From: Oscillospiraceae bacterium | GTDB taxonomy: Bacteria; Bacillota; Clostridia; Oscillospirales; Acutalibacteraceae | Length of the DNA stretch: 56,942 bases | Reading direction: 5' to 3' | NCBI GenBank assembly: GCA_902769255.1 | Contig: CACXOM010000009.1 | Span: 1-56,942, forward strand | Shown here: positions 1 to 9,170 of the stretch, in pieces | Layout of the letters: each line of letters begins with the position of its first letter | Position numbering within the stretch: position 1 is the stretch's first letter | The notes under the pieces: model-generated | What the model saw: the letters and a program-made list of their open reading frames with translations, nothing else | Told to the model about the DNA's origin: nothing | Database searches by the model: none | Made by a program: the position numbers and the translations under genes

Positions 1-60
1 GGTAATGTAAAGATACATAATCGTCAAGACGGCAACAATCAGAAGTTATGGAGGGTAACA

Positions 61-177
61 ATGGAATATAGTAAGGAAGATTTAATGGAAGCAAAAAAGG
101 CTTTTGGTCAGCTTTCTGGCTTATGCCGGACGAAATCGACAGAGGCATTACAGGCGGTTCTGACGGAACTGAAATAG
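61..177 (+). pseudogene. Start of an unrelated small gene joined to GH16 sequence
   Basis: A good ribosome binding site (GGAGGG, about 50-55) precedes an ATG opening a 38-codon ORF. Its first 13 residues, MEYSKEDLMEAKK, resemble from memory the start of a conserved small protein of Clostridia that continues with QIDS. From about position 100 the DNA is instead GH16 coding sequence read in the wrong frame, and the ORF soon stops. The first 60 bases are presumably upstream sequence of that small gene. I read this as the left half of a junction, not a functional gene. Family recall is from memory only. Confidence 0.5.
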
Positions 178-530
178 ATATTTTTGAGGCATTTGACCCT
201 GTTAACAAAAAAATTAACCACGCTATACATTGGGACGGCTACGGCTCAAAACACAAAAAGATAGATTATAATGCAAAATCAAATGTATATGACGGAAAGT
301 ATCATACTTTTGCAGTTGATTGGTCAAAAGATTCTTATGTTTTCTATATTGACGGTAAAAAGACCTATACTATTACCTCAAAGCAAGTTGATATTTCCAA
401 ATATGCAAATTATTTAAAAATTTCGCTTGAAAGCGGTTCGTGGACCGGTAAACCGAATAAAAAAGATATGCCTGACAGTATTTCGGTTGATTATGTAAAG
501 GTTTATCAAAGAAAGGCTTATCTTAATTAG
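93..530 (+). pseudogene. C-terminal remnant of a GH16 beta-glucanase
   Basis: In the frame ending at 530 the product reads GFWSAFWLMPDEID and then EIDIFE. The latter is the GH16 catalytic signature, with nucleophile and acid/base glutamates on either side of the aspartate. About 145 residues of the jelly-roll follow, ending in SVDYVKVYQR, a typical GH16 C-terminus. GH16 enzymes cleave beta-1,3 or mixed-linkage beta-1,3-1,4 glucans such as lichenan and laminarin. The N-terminal half and any signal peptide are missing, and two in-frame stops (tag taa) lie just upstream of the homologous part. The ATG at 123 is an internal methionine, so I do not treat it as a start. It is probably non-functional unless the joint at about 100 is an assembly error. 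Confidence 0.75.
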
Positions 531-610
531 TAAAACACTTTCAGTGAATAATATTATGGCAATAACACTACCAACACTTATGTTATAAAAGCATAGTAAA
601 TAGAATTTAG

Positions 611-646
611 AATTAAAACCGCTTGATTTTTCAAGCGGTTTTAATT
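611..646. terminator. Bidirectional rho-independent terminator
   Basis: A perfect 16-bp inverted repeat (arms 611-626 and 631-646) with a TTTT loop. A-rich and T-rich ends make it usable on both strands. It lies between the GH16 remnant and the converging membrane-protein gene. Confidence 0.85.
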
Positions 647-649
647 ATG

Positions 650-1342
650 CTATTTATGTTTTTTTATATATTCGTCAATTGCTTTTTTATAATCTTCTTC
701 GCTTATCATTGGTTGGTTCTCGATTTTCGGAGTTATATCTTTCAAAGTTTTTTCAACCAGATTATCATAATATTTTTTATCTTTATAATCAAGTATTACA
801 AGAACCAAGGAATAGATTGCAAGAAAAACAAAAATTATCATCGGTATTAAAACAAATGTAAAATAAAACTGCTCATTGCCCTCACTACCTGTTTTGGTCG
901 GCATAATATCTTTATCAGCAAAATAGCGGTAAAGCATACACAAAAACAAAACAAACGATGAAACAAAAAGCAACACACCGCTTTTTTCAAATTTTCCTTT
1001 AATAAAGCGAATAAAAGCAATGTTTAAAAGAGTAATCGAAAATATAACTAAAATGCAAAAAGGAACAATTAAACTGTCGCTTTTGCCGTTTGGGTTAAAA
1101 ATTCGCCCTGCGTTTACCGTTTTTTGAACGGCAGGTATTGTCCATATATGAATAATAGATACCGCAATCGCTAAAATTATGCCGGCAAGCGAGAAAAGCG
1201 GAACGGCAATTCTGCCGAGCTTATAAAGCCTTCCGCCCGAATGAAACCAGTTTTCTCTCGCCCATTTTTGTCTTTCTTTATCCTTTTCAATTAAATATTT
1301 TCGCAATTTTTTTACGCTGTTTGAGTAATTATCCTTTTTCAT
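650..1342 (-). CDS. Hypothetical four-helix membrane protein
   Basis: I do not recognise this 230-residue protein. It starts with a charged, Lys/Arg-rich cytoplasmic segment of about 45 residues. About four hydrophobic segments follow, near residues 46-70, 93-113, 122-142 and 158-185, and it ends in a basic, probably coiled tail of about 45 residues. There is no signal-peptidase site. The ATG has a strong AAGGAG site. It starts 11 bases after the cation transporter stop and is the last gene of the mnmG transcript. Its role cannot be inferred from sequence; linkage to a metal exporter is the only hint. Confidence 0.7.
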   Translation of the reverse strand: MKKDNYSNSVKKLRKYLIEKDKERQKWARENWFHSGGRLYKLGRIAVPLFSLAGIILAIAVSIIHIWTIPAVQKTVNAGRIFNPNGKSDSLIVPFCILVIFSITLLNIAFIRFIKGKFEKSGVLLFVSSFVLFLCMLYRYFADKDIMPTKTGSEGNEQFYFTFVLIPMIIFVFLAIYSLVLVILDYKDKKYYDNLVEKTLKDITPKIENQPMISEEDYKKAIDEYIKKHK

Positions 1343-1353
1343 AAAGTTTCTCC

Positions 1354-2520
1354 TTACATTATTCTGTCAACTTCGATTACGCAGTAGTAATTTTCGTTAA
1401 TATCCGCTACTCTTTGGCGAATTTGCGCTTTTAGTCTCTCGAGCGGAATTTTGCAGGAAAAAGGCACTTCTAAATCAAAAATCAAATTTGTATGCGTTTT
1501 GCCTGCAACGGTTCTAAAATCGTGAAAAGAAAGGCTTTGGTCGATATCGCCTATAATTTCGCCGATTTGTTTTCGAAGAGAATTGGTAAACTCATTGTTA
1601 ATGTCAATTGGGTCCATATGAATTGTTGCGTGGCAATGAAATTTTGCACGAAGTTCAAGTTCAATGTTGTCAATTAAATCGTGAATTTCCAAAACATTGC
1701 CGTCAGAAGAAACTTCAGCGTGAAGCGAAATTATTTTTCTGCCTGCGCCGTAGTCGTGAACAATTAAATCGTGAACGCCAAGAATATCTTTATGCGCCAA
1801 AACGGTTTGTTTAATGCTTTCGGTATAGTCTTTGTCGGGCGCTTCGCCAAGAAGTGGGGAAAGCGTATCACGAGCGGCAGTAATGCCTGTGTAAATGATA
1901 AATGCCGCAACGATTAATCCTGTGTAACCCTCGATATTTACATTAAACCAAAGTCCAAAAATAAGTCCTATTAAAACCGCCGAAGTTGCCGCAACATCGC
2001 AAAAAGAGTCAAGTGCGGTGGCTTTTAGCGTTTGCGAATTTATTTTTTTGCCAAGGTTTTTATTGAAAAAACCAAGCCAAATTTTAACAAAAATCGCAAA
2101 AATCATAATAACAACTGAAACTATGCTGTAAGAATTTTTGCTCGGTGAAATTATTTTTGAAAAAGACTCTTTTAACAACTCAAACCCTACAAGAATTATT
2201 ACAAAAGAAACCACAAGACCGGCAATATATTCAATTCTGCCGTGCCCGAAGGGGTGCTCGCTGTCTTCCTCTTTATTAGAGAATTTGAAACCCAAAAATG
2301 TAACAACCGAAGAGAGCGCATCAAACAAGTTGTTTAACGAGTCGGCGATAACAGAAATTGCAAAACCCGAAACTGCGGCGGCAATGAATTTTACAACCGC
2401 CAAAAAAATATTTACAACTATTCCGACAATTCCGGCGAAAGTGCCGTAATTTTCACGAACAGCGGAATTTTTTACATCTTTATAGTTTTTTACGAATTTT
2501 TTTACAAGAAAATTTGTCAT
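1354..2520 (-). CDS. Cation diffusion facilitator (CDF) family metal transporter
   Basis: A protein of about 388 residues with the CDF fold: a six-helix membrane domain plus a cytoplasmic ferredoxin-like tail. It exports divalent cations (Zn, Mn, Fe or similar) in exchange for protons. Visible metal-site motifs are an aspartate pair in helix 2 (ADSLNNLFDALSS), the HPFGHGR segment and the helix 5 motif ALDSFCDV. The C-terminal domain is His/Asp-rich (HDLIVHDY, FHCHATIH). I chose the ATG at 2520 with AGAGGGA upstream. An in-frame start at 2550 would overlap mnmG without a ribosome site. Only 5 bases separate it from the mnmG stop, so it is co-transcribed. The metal cannot be named from sequence. 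Confidence 0.9.
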   Translation of the reverse strand: MTNFLVKKFVKNYKDVKNSAVRENYGTFAGIVGIVVNIFLAVVKFIAAAVSGFAISVIADSLNNLFDALSSVVTFLGFKFSNKEEDSEHPFGHGRIEYIAGLVVSFVIILVGFELLKESFSKIISPSKNSYSIVSVVIMIFAIFVKIWLGFFNKNLGKKINSQTLKATALDSFCDVAATSAVLIGLIFGLWFNVNIEGYTGLIVAAFIIYTGITAARDTLSPLLGEAPDKDYTESIKQTVLAHKDILGVHDLIVHDYGAGRKIISLHAEVSSDGNVLEIHDLIDNIELELRAKFHCHATIHMDPIDINNEFTNSLRKQIGEIIGDIDQSLSFHDFRTVAGKTHTNLIFDLEVPFSCKIPLERLKAQIRQRVADINENYYCVIEVDRIM

Positions 2521-2525
2521 AAAAA

Positions 2526-4397
2526 TCAAATTCCCTCTTTCTGCGCCCAAATTAAAAGTACCGAAACATCGGCAGGCGAAACGCCTGAAACACGGGAAGC
2601 CTGACCTATGTTTTTAGGTTTGATTTTGTTTAATTTTTCTCTCGCTTCAAGACGAAGTCCTGAAATTTCGTTATAATCAATATCGCTCGGCAAGCGTTTA
2701 TTTTCAAGCCTTTTAATATCTTTAATAGCCGAGTTTTGACGCTTTATGTAGCCCTCATATTTTATTTCAGTTTGCGCCGAAAAAATAACTTCGTGAGAAA
2801 GGTCAGGTCTTGTTTTGTCAACCGCCGTCAACTTTTCATAATCAAGTTGCGGTCTTTTAATAAGGTCGCAAAGGCGAACGCCCGTTGTCGCAGGAGCGGT
2901 GCCGTTTCTTTCTAAAATTTTGTTAAGTTCATCGCTCGGTGGCAAAACAATGTTTTGAACACGCTCTATTTCTGATTTTTTTTGCGACTGGCGCAATTTA
3001 AATTTTTCCCACTTTTCATCGTTAATAAGCCCGATTTCTCTGCCTTTTGGCATTAAGCGTTCATCGGCATTATCTTGACGAAGCACCAAACGGTATTCCG
3101 AGCGTGAAGTCATCATTCGATAAGGCTCGTTGCACCCTTTTGTTACCAAATCGTCAATAAGTGTGCCTATGTATGAGTCGGCACGAGAGAGTGTAAATTC
3201 GCTTTCGCCTTTAATTTTTCTCGCAGCGTTTACACCTGCTACAAAGCCTTGAACAGCGGCCTCTTCATAGCCCGAAGAGCCGTTGAACTGGCCTGCACCG
3301 TAAAGTCCCGAAAAATCTTTAAACTCAAGCGTTGCATAAAGCGAGGTCGGGTCGATACAGTCATATTCAATAGCGTAAGCGGTACGCATAATTTTGCAGT
3401 TTTCAAGCCCTTTTACCGAATGGTACATTTGCTGTTGCACCTCTTCAGGCAACGAGGAAGAAACGCCTTGCAAATACATTTCTTCGGTATTAAGTCCGCA
3501 AGGCTCAATAAATATTTGATGACGAGATTTATCTTTAAATCTAACAATTTTATCTTCAATACTCGGGCAATAACGCGGACCTACGCCCTCAATATCGCCA
3601 GCGTAAAGCGGTGAGCGGTGCAAATTATCAAGAATAATTTTTTTGGTTTTCTCGTTAGTCCAAGTTATATGACAAATCGCCTTGTTTTCAAGCGTATCTG
3701 GGTCGGTGTCATAAGAAAACGGGGTAATAGGGTTGTCGCCCAACTGCTCATCTAACTCGGAAAAGTCGATTGAAGAGCGCAAAACTCTCGGCGGAGTACC
3801 GGTTTTAAAACGCCTTGTTTTAACGCCCAATTTTCTAAGGCTTTCGCCTAAAAATGAAGCAGGGAAAAGTCCGTCAGGTCCCGATTCATAATTCACTTCG
3901 CCGACAAAAACTTTGCCCGAAAGATATGTACCTGTGCAAATAATAACCGCTTTACAAGCGTATTTTGCGCCCATTCGGGTAGTAACTTCCCAACCTTCGC
4001 CCGATTGTGCAATATCGGTAATTTCCGCTTGAATAAGCGTTAAATTTTCTTGCTTTTCGAGCGTGTGTTTCATTCGCTCGCCGTATTTTCTACGGTCAAT
4101 TTGCGCACGCAACGAGTGAACGGCAGGGCCTTTGCCTTTGTTTAAAATTCGTGATTGAATAAAAGTTTCGTCAGCGGCTTTGCCCATTTCACCGCCCAAA
4201 GCGTCAAGTTCACGCACCAAATGACCCTTTGCAGTACCGCCTATTGCTGGGTTGCAAGGCAGGTTTCCCACAGAGTCTAAATTCATTGTAAAAATTACAG
4301 TATTCATATTAAGTCTTGCGCAAGCGAGCGCCGCCTCAATTCCGGCGTGACCTGCCCCTATAACCGCAACATCAATTTGACCTGCAAAATATGACAA
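2526..4397 (-). CDS. mnmG: tRNA uridine 34 carboxymethylaminomethyl modification enzyme MnmG (GidA)
   Basis: A full-length 623-residue FAD protein. With MnmE it makes the cmnm5 modification of wobble U34 in several tRNAs. The N-terminus has the Rossmann motif GAGHAG (about residues 15-20), followed by the family signatures NPAIGGTAKGHLVRELDALG and GTGTYLSGK-like segments. The C-terminal helical MnmE/tRNA-binding region ends in SRVSGVSPADVSVLL. The start is TTG at 4397 with AAGGTGAG five bases upstream. mnmE and rsmG, common neighbours elsewhere, are not next to it. A sigma-A promoter at 4435-4463 drives mnmG, the CDF transporter and the membrane protein. Confidence 0.97.
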   Translation of the reverse strand: MSYFAGQIDVAVIGAGHAGIEAALACARLNMNTVIFTMNLDSVGNLPCNPAIGGTAKGHLVRELDALGGEMGKAADETFIQSRILNKGKGPAVHSLRAQIDRRKYGERMKHTLEKQENLTLIQAEITDIAQSGEGWEVTTRMGAKYACKAVIICTGTYLSGKVFVGEVNYESGPDGLFPASFLGESLRKLGVKTRRFKTGTPPRVLRSSIDFSELDEQLGDNPITPFSYDTDPDTLENKAICHITWTNEKTKKIILDNLHRSPLYAGDIEGVGPRYCPSIEDKIVRFKDKSRHQIFIEPCGLNTEEMYLQGVSSSLPEEVQQQMYHSVKGLENCKIMRTAYAIEYDCIDPTSLYATLEFKDFSGLYGAGQFNGSSGYEEAAVQGFVAGVNAARKIKGESEFTLSRADSYIGTLIDDLVTKGCNEPYRMMTSRSEYRLVLRQDNADERLMPKGREIGLINDEKWEKFKLRQSQKKSEIERVQNIVLPPSDELNKILERNGTAPATTGVRLCDLIKRPQLDYEKLTAVDKTRPDLSHEVIFSAQTEIKYEGYIKRQNSAIKDIKRLENKRLPSDIDYNEISGLRLEAREKLNKIKPKNIGQASRVSGVSPADVSVLLIWAQKEGI

Positions 4398-4434
4398 TTT
4401 TTCTCACCTTGTTTTCTAAAATCTATAATTATTT

Positions 4435-4463
4435 ATTATACAATAAATAAACAAAAAATTCAA
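4435..4463 (-). promoter_or_regulatory. Sigma-A promoter for mnmG operon
   Basis: On the minus strand: -35 TTGAAT, 17-bp spacer, -10 TATAAT. It sits directly after the terminator of the upstream corC-like gene and about 40 bases before the mnmG TTG start. Confidence 0.75.
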
Positions 4464-4465
4464 TA

Positions 4466-4500
4466 AAAACCGCCTATTTTAAAAAATAAGGCGGTTTTTT
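4466..4500 (-). terminator. Terminator of the CNNM/CorC gene
   Basis: A hairpin with a CCGCC/GGCGG core and A/T-rich flanks (arms 4466-4478 and 4485-4498, one bulge). It begins two bases after the stop codon of the minus-strand gene and ends in a T-rich tract on that strand. Confidence 0.75.
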
Positions 4501-4502
4501 TA

Positions 4503-5738
4503 TTATTTTACTGTTACAATAATTTTTTCTGCCCTTTTTTCACGGGTTTGCGTTACTGTTACAAAAAGGTTTTCAAACTGGAATTTATCGCCCTTTTCGG
4601 GTACTTTTGAAAGTTGCTCCATAACAAATCCGCCTACCGAATTCATTTCGGTTTGAATTTTAATTTTGAAAAATTCGCAAAACTCTTCAAAATCCATCGA
4701 GCAGGTTACCAAATAAGAGTTTTTGCCTATCGGCTCAATTTCTTTAACCACATTGTCGTGTTCGTCCCAAATTTCGCCTACCAATTCTTCCAAAATATCT
4801 TCAAGCGTTACAATGCCTTTTGTTCCGCCGTATTCGTCGGTAATAACCGCAAAATGTCGCTTGTTTTTTTGAAGGCTTTGCATAAGCTCGGTAATTTTCA
4901 TTGAAGAAGGAATAAAAAACGGCTCGTTAATAATCTCGTCAATCGAAGCGCTGTGATTATAAACCTTTTTATAAAAATCTTTTTCGTTGATTGTGCCTAT
5001 AATATTGTCGATATTTTCTTTAAAAACAGGAATACGAGAATAACCCGAAGAGGAAAAAACTTTTGCTATTTCCGAGTTTGAAGCGCCGTATTCAACCGCA
5101 ACAACATCAACCCTCGGCGTAAAAATATCTTCAACTTTTGTTTCGTTAAATTCAATTGCACTTTTAATAAGGTCGCTTTCGTTTTCGCCGAATTCGCCTT
5201 GTTCTCTCGCCTCATCAACAAGCGTTAAAATCTCGTTTTCAGTAGCGTTTTTAATATTTTTTGATTTAAAAATTTTAGTTGCAACATTTTTAAAAATGCC
5301 GAAAAACAAGCAAAGCGGTGTAAAAATCACACAAAAAAATCTTATTGAATAGCAAACCGAAAGCGCAAAACTTTCAGCATTTTCTTTTGCAATGCTTTTA
5401 GGCGTTATTTCGCCAAAAATCAAAACCACAATCGTTACAACAATTGTTGAAACCGTTGCGCCAAAATTTTTGCTGACATTGTTTATAAAAAATACCGTTG
5501 CAATTGCCGATAAAGCAATATTTACAATGTTGTTGCCGACTAAAATTGTAGTAAGCAACTTATCGTAATTTTCGGTAAGTTTTAAAACTTTTTGCGCTTT
5601 TTTATTGTTGTTTTTCGCCATAGTTTTTATTGTAACTCGGTTAAGCGAGGTAAAAGCGGTTTCGGTTGCAGAAAAATAAGCCGAAAAAACAACGCAAATA
5701 AACATTATTATAATTTGTATTATACTGTCGTTATCCAT
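4503..5738 (-). CDS. CNNM/CorC family membrane protein (HlyC/CorC, DUF21 and CBS domains)
   Basis: About 411 residues from the ATG at 5738. Order: a DUF21/CNNM membrane domain (about residues 1-170, with SATETAFTSLN and GEITPKSIAKENAE), a CBS pair (about 190-310, including EDIFTPRVDVVAV and ITDEYGGTKGIVTLEDILEELVG) and a C-terminal CorC/HlyC domain. The family is linked to Mg2+ (or Co2+) efflux; haemolysin is an old label. The ribosome site AAAGGAGTG lies 13 bases upstream of this ATG. An in-frame ATG at 5795 lies upstream of the likely promoter, so I rejected it. Monocistronic, with its own terminator. Confidence 0.93.
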   Translation of the reverse strand: MDNDSIIQIIIMFICVVFSAYFSATETAFTSLNRVTIKTMAKNNNKKAQKVLKLTENYDKLLTTILVGNNIVNIALSAIATVFFINNVSKNFGATVSTIVVTIVVLIFGEITPKSIAKENAESFALSVCYSIRFFCVIFTPLCLFFGIFKNVATKIFKSKNIKNATENEILTLVDEAREQGEFGENESDLIKSAIEFNETKVEDIFTPRVDVVAVEYGASNSEIAKVFSSSGYSRIPVFKENIDNIIGTINEKDFYKKVYNHSASIDEIINEPFFIPSSMKITELMQSLQKNKRHFAVITDEYGGTKGIVTLEDILEELVGEIWDEHDNVVKEIEPIGKNSYLVTCSMDFEEFCEFFKIKIQTEMNSVGGFVMEQLSKVPEKGDKFQFENLFVTVTQTREKRAEKIIVTVK

Positions 5739-5766
5739 TATGGAAAAAATCACTCCTTTAATTCGG

Positions 5767-5795
5767 ATTATATCATATATTATAAAAATATGCAA
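5767..5795 (-). promoter_or_regulatory. Promoter for the CNNM/CorC gene
   Basis: Minus strand -35 TTGCAT, 17-bp spacer, -10 TATAAT, about 30 bases upstream of the ATG at 5738. It is divergent from the glutamine synthetase promoter 29 bases away. Confidence 0.65.
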
Positions 5796-5823
5796 TATTT
5801 TAATTACAAGCGTTATTAAATTC

Positions 5824-5852
5824 TTGACTTAAAAGCAAAAAAATGATACAAT
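5824..5852 (+). promoter_or_regulatory. Promoter for glutamine synthetase III
   Basis: -35 TTGACT, 17-bp spacer, -10 TACAAT, about 38 bases before the ATG. GAAAGGGTG serves as ribosome site. I see no glutamine riboswitch. Confidence 0.7.
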
Positions 5853-5889
5853 TTAATAGAATAATCGTTTTAAACGAAAGGGTGTTTTT

Positions 5890-7977
5890 ATGAAGAATGT
5901 TCCGGAGATATTCGGTTCGCTTGTTTTTAATGATGAGATAATGAAAAAAAGACTTCCTAAAGAGATTTACGAAGCCGTTCAAAAAGATGTTGAACAGGGC
6001 GTAACTCTTAACCTTGAAGTCGCAAATGTTGTCGCAAACGAAATGAAAGATTGGGCTATTGAAAACGGTGCGACTCATTATACTCATTGGTTCCAACCGC
6101 TTACAGGTACTACTGCCGAAAAGCACGACAGTTTTATTTCACCTGACGGCAAGGGCAATGTTATTATGGTATTTTCAGGCAAAGAACTTATTAAGGGTGA
6201 GCCTGACGCTTCCTCTTTCCCAAACGGCGGAATTCGTGCCACTTTTGAGGCAAGAGGTTATACCGCTTGGGACCCTTCTTCTTATGCTTTTATTAAAGAG
6301 GGTTCACTTTACATTCCTACCGCTTTTTGCTCTTACACCGGCGAAGCGCTTGATAAGAAAACTCCGCTTCTTCGTTCAATGCAGGCCATTGAACACGAGG
6401 CTATGAAAATTTTAAAACTGCTCGGTAACAAGAGCGCAAAAAGCGTTGTTACAACGGTAGGTCCAGAGCAGGAATATTTTTTGATTGATAAAAATGTTTA
6501 TTTAAAACGCCCTGATTTAATTTGTACAGGCAGAACTCTTTTTGGCGCAAAACCGCCTAAAGGACAGGACCTTGACGACCAATATTTCGGTCAGCTTAAA
6601 ACAAGAATTATCGCTTATATGGCAGACCTTGACGAAGAGCTTTGGAAACTCGGCATTAATTCAAAAACCAAGCACAACGAGGTTGCGCCTGCGCAACACG
6701 AAATGGCACCTGTTTTTACCACAACAAATGTTGCTTGCGACCATAACCAACTTACTATGGAGGTTATGAAAAAGGTTGCCGAAAAGCACGATTTAGTTTG
6801 CCTTTTACACGAAAAACCGTTTGAGGGCGTAAACGGCAGCGGTAAACACAACAACTGGTCGCTCGCTACCGATGACGGCGAAAACCTTTTAAATCCCGGC
6901 AATACTCCTGCCGAAAATGCACAGTTTATGCTTTTCTTGGCAGCGGTTATTCGCTCGGTTGATAAATATCAGGAATTGTTAAGAATTTCGGTTGCTTCGG
7001 CAGGAAACGACCACAGATTAGGCGCAAACGAAGCTCCGCCTGCTATTGTTTCAATGTTTTTGGGTGATGACTTGCAAGAGGCGCTTGATTCAATCGAAAC
7101 AGGCTCTGCCGCAGAAACTCACAAAAAAACTGTTATGGATTTGGGCGTTAGCGTTTTACCTAAATTCAACAGAGATAATTCTGACAGAAACAGAACTTCA
7201 CCTTTTGCTTTTACAGGCAACAAGTTTGAATTTAGAAGTTTAGGCTCTTCTGCTTCAATCGCTGACACTAACACAGTTATTAACACAATTGTAGCCGACT
7301 CGCTCGCTGATTTTTATGAAATTTTAAAAGATTCTGACGATATTATTTCAGATGTTATGATGATTGCGAAACAAAATATTCTTTCTCATAAAAGAATTAT
7401 TTTCAACGGCAACGGCTATTCAAAAGAGTGGGAGGAAGAGGCTGCTAAAAGAGGTCTTGCAAATCTCAAAACCACTCCTGATGCACTTGAACACTTGCTT
7501 GATGATAAAAACATTCGCTTGTTTGAGCGTTTCGGCGTGTTCACAAAAGCCGAACTCGAAGCAAGATACGAAATATTTATGGAAAACTACTGCACCACAA
7601 TTCGTATTGAGGCGCTTACAATGGCAGACCTTGTTAAAAAGAAAGTTGTGGGTTCGGTACTTTCTTACGAAAAAGAGTTGTCGGAAATTGTTTTGAACAA
7701 AAAGAATCTTGGCATTACTTGCGAACTTGAAAGCAGTTTGCTTGAAAAAATTTCGGTTTTAGCTGATGAAATGTCAGTTCGTCTTAATAATCTTGAAAGC
7801 GTTATTGAGGGAATTGCCTTTATTAACACAACTTTGGAACAAGGCAAATATTTCAAAGATAATGTAATTTCCGCAATGGGCGAACTTCGTGAAACAGTTG
7901 ATGAACTCGAAACTTTGGTTGACTCTAAATATTGGTCATTACCTACATATACCGATATGCTTTTCAGCGTTTTATAA
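5890..7977 (+). CDS. glnN: Type III glutamine synthetase (GlnN)
   Basis: The 695-residue length fits GSIII (about 700) rather than GSI (about 440-470). It makes glutamine from glutamate, ammonia and ATP in the cytoplasm. The GSIII hallmark segment around [19 protein letters not shown] (residues 103-121) is intact. Catalytic-domain motifs include [24 protein letters not shown] and [11 protein letters not shown] (metal and ATP/glutamate binding), followed by [15 protein letters not shown]. The ATG has a GAAAGGGTG site and its own promoter. Only 12 bases separate its stop from the ATG of the GH5 gene, with no terminator between, so the two share a transcript. Confidence 0.97.
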   Translation: MKNVPEIFGSLVFNDEIMKKRLPKEIYEAVQKDVEQGVTLNLEVANVVANEMKDWAIENGATHYTHWFQPLTGTTAEKHDSFISPDGKGNVIMVFSGKELIKGEPDASSFPNGGIRATFEARGYTAWDPSSYAFIKEGSLYIPTAFCSYTGEALDKKTPLLRSMQAIEHEAMKILKLLGNKSAKSVVTTVGPEQEYFLIDKNVYLKRPDLICTGRTLFGAKPPKGQDLDDQYFGQLKTRIIAYMADLDEELWKLGINSKTKHNEVAPAQHEMAPVFTTTNVACDHNQLTMEVMKKVAEKHDLVCLLHEKPFEGVNGSGKHNNWSLATDDGENLLNPGNTPAENAQFMLFLAAVIRSVDKYQELLRISVASAGNDHRLGANEAPPAIVSMFLGDDLQEALDSIETGSAAETHKKTVMDLGVSVLPKFNRDNSDRNRTSPFAFTGNKFEFRSLGSSASIADTNTVINTIVADSLADFYEILKDSDDIISDVMMIAKQNILSHKRIIFNGNGYSKEWEEEAAKRGLANLKTTPDALEHLLDDKNIRLFERFGVFTKAELEARYEIFMENYCTTIRIEALTMADLVKKKVVGSVLSYEKELSEIVLNKKNLGITCELESSLLEKISVLADEMSVRLNNLESVIEGIAFINTTLEQGKYFKDNVISAMGELRETVDELETLVDSKYWSLPTYTDMLFSVL

Positions 7978-7989
7978 GAGGTGTTTTTT

Positions 7990-9126
7990 ATGAAAAAACT
8001 GATTTGTTTAGTTGTTTGTTTTGTGTTTATTTTCAGTTTATGCTCTTGTGGCGGTGAAAATAATACTTATGAAAACACAAATGAAGATGTTGATTTTTCT
8101 TCTTTTGAAAAAAACGGCAAAGAGTTCTGTAAAGATATAAAAGTCGGTTGGAATTTGGGTAACACTCTTGACGCTTGTCAGGTTTGGGGCGATTTGTCTG
8201 ACAATCCTGATGTAAACGAACAAGAAACCGCTTGGAACAACCCAAAAACTTCACAAGCTATTATCGATAAAGTGGCTCAAAGCGGTTTTAATGCGATAAG
8301 AGTGCCGATTACTTGGTATTTGCAAACGAAAGAAAAAGACGGTAAATTCACAATAAAACCCGATTTTTTGAAAAGGGTTAAAGAAGTTGTCGATTATTGC
8401 ATAAACGATAATCTTTTTGTAATAATCAACGTTCACCACGATGATAAGTTTTGGCTTGATATTTCGGTAAATGACAAAAAATTCAAAAAAGTAAGCGATA
8501 AATATTCTCAAATTTGGGAACAAATTGCAAAGTATTTTAAAGATTACGACAGTCATTTAATTTTTGAAGCCGGCAACGAAATTATTGCAAACACAACTTT
8601 TGACGGTTGCGGCAAGTCTAAAACTGATAAATGCTGGTGGGGACACAACGAAAAATGCTATGAAAGAATTAACTCGCTTTTCAAAATCTTTTATGATAAA
8701 GTTAGAAATTCGAGTGGCAATAACACATTGCGTTATTTAATGTACCCAACCTACGGCGCTCAATGGTATGAACAGCAAATAAGCCGTCTTGAAATACCTG
8801 AAAATGACGACCACTCTATTATGGATATTCATTGTTATCAGTTTAATTTTGAAAGCGGCGACAATAATAAATGGATTTTTGAAGCAATTAAAAAGTTTGT
8901 AGACGAAAATAATATGGGTGCGCTCATTGGCGAAACCGGTTTTAACAAAAACACACCTAAATCTAAAAAACTTTCATTTGTAAAAACAGTTGTAAAAGTT
9001 GCAAAAGCCTATTCAATTCCCTGCTTTATGTGGGACGACGGTGGCGATATGCAAATGTTAGAACGTGATGTTTTAAAATGGAATTGCCAACCTTTTATTG
9101 ATGAGGTTATGAAAACAGTTCAATAA
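7990..9126 (+). CDS. GH5 endoglucanase-like lipoprotein (probably subfamily GH5_4)
   Basis: A 378-residue lipoprotein: basic-hydrophobic signal and lipobox LCSC (Cys about residue 20), a short Asn/Glu-rich linker, then a complete GH5 barrel. Family motifs: GWNLGNTLDA (about 53-62), INVHHDD (about 151), the acid/base site FEAGNEI (Glu about 201) and the nucleophile site IGETGF (Glu about 319). The acid/base motif normally reads NEP; here it is NEI, a conservative oddity. Expected substrates are beta-1,4-glucans such as cellulose, xyloglucan or mixed-linkage glucan at the cell surface. I chose ATG 7990 because AGAGGTG precedes it; the GTG at 7981 lies inside that site. No dockerin or CBM, so it is lipid-anchored. 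Co-transcribed with glnN. Confidence 0.9.
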   Translation: MKKLICLVVCFVFIFSLCSCGGENNTYENTNEDVDFSSFEKNGKEFCKDIKVGWNLGNTLDACQVWGDLSDNPDVNEQETAWNNPKTSQAIIDKVAQSGFNAIRVPITWYLQTKEKDGKFTIKPDFLKRVKEVVDYCINDNLFVIINVHHDDKFWLDISVNDKKFKKVSDKYSQIWEQIAKYFKDYDSHLIFEAGNEIIANTTFDGCGKSKTDKCWWGHNEKCYERINSLFKIFYDKVRNSSGNNTLRYLMYPTYGAQWYEQQISRLEIPENDDHSIMDIHCYQFNFESGDNNKWIFEAIKKFVDENNMGALIGETGFNKNTPKSKKLSFVKTVVKVAKAYSIPCFMWDDGGDMQMLERDVLKWNCQPFIDEVMKTVQ

Positions 9127-9127
9127 T

Positions 9128-9166
9128 AAAAAACACATCAGCGTCTTTTGCGCTGACGTGTTTTTT
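9128..9166. terminator. Bidirectional terminator between GH5 gene and bioY
   Basis: 16-bp arms 9128-9143 and 9151-9166 with one mismatch. Six A at the left end and six T at the right end make it work for both converging genes. Confidence 0.85.
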
Positions 9167-9170
9167 GTTT

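Noticed and set aside
123-530. GH16 protein beginning at the ATG at 123
   Set aside because: Homology (GFWSAFWL) continues upstream of that ATG and no ribosome site precedes it, so it is an internal methionine of a truncated gene.
5800-6126. A 108-residue minus-strand ORF before the glutamine synthetase gene
   Set aside because: It overlaps the synthetase coding sequence, and its 3' part covers the two divergent promoters.
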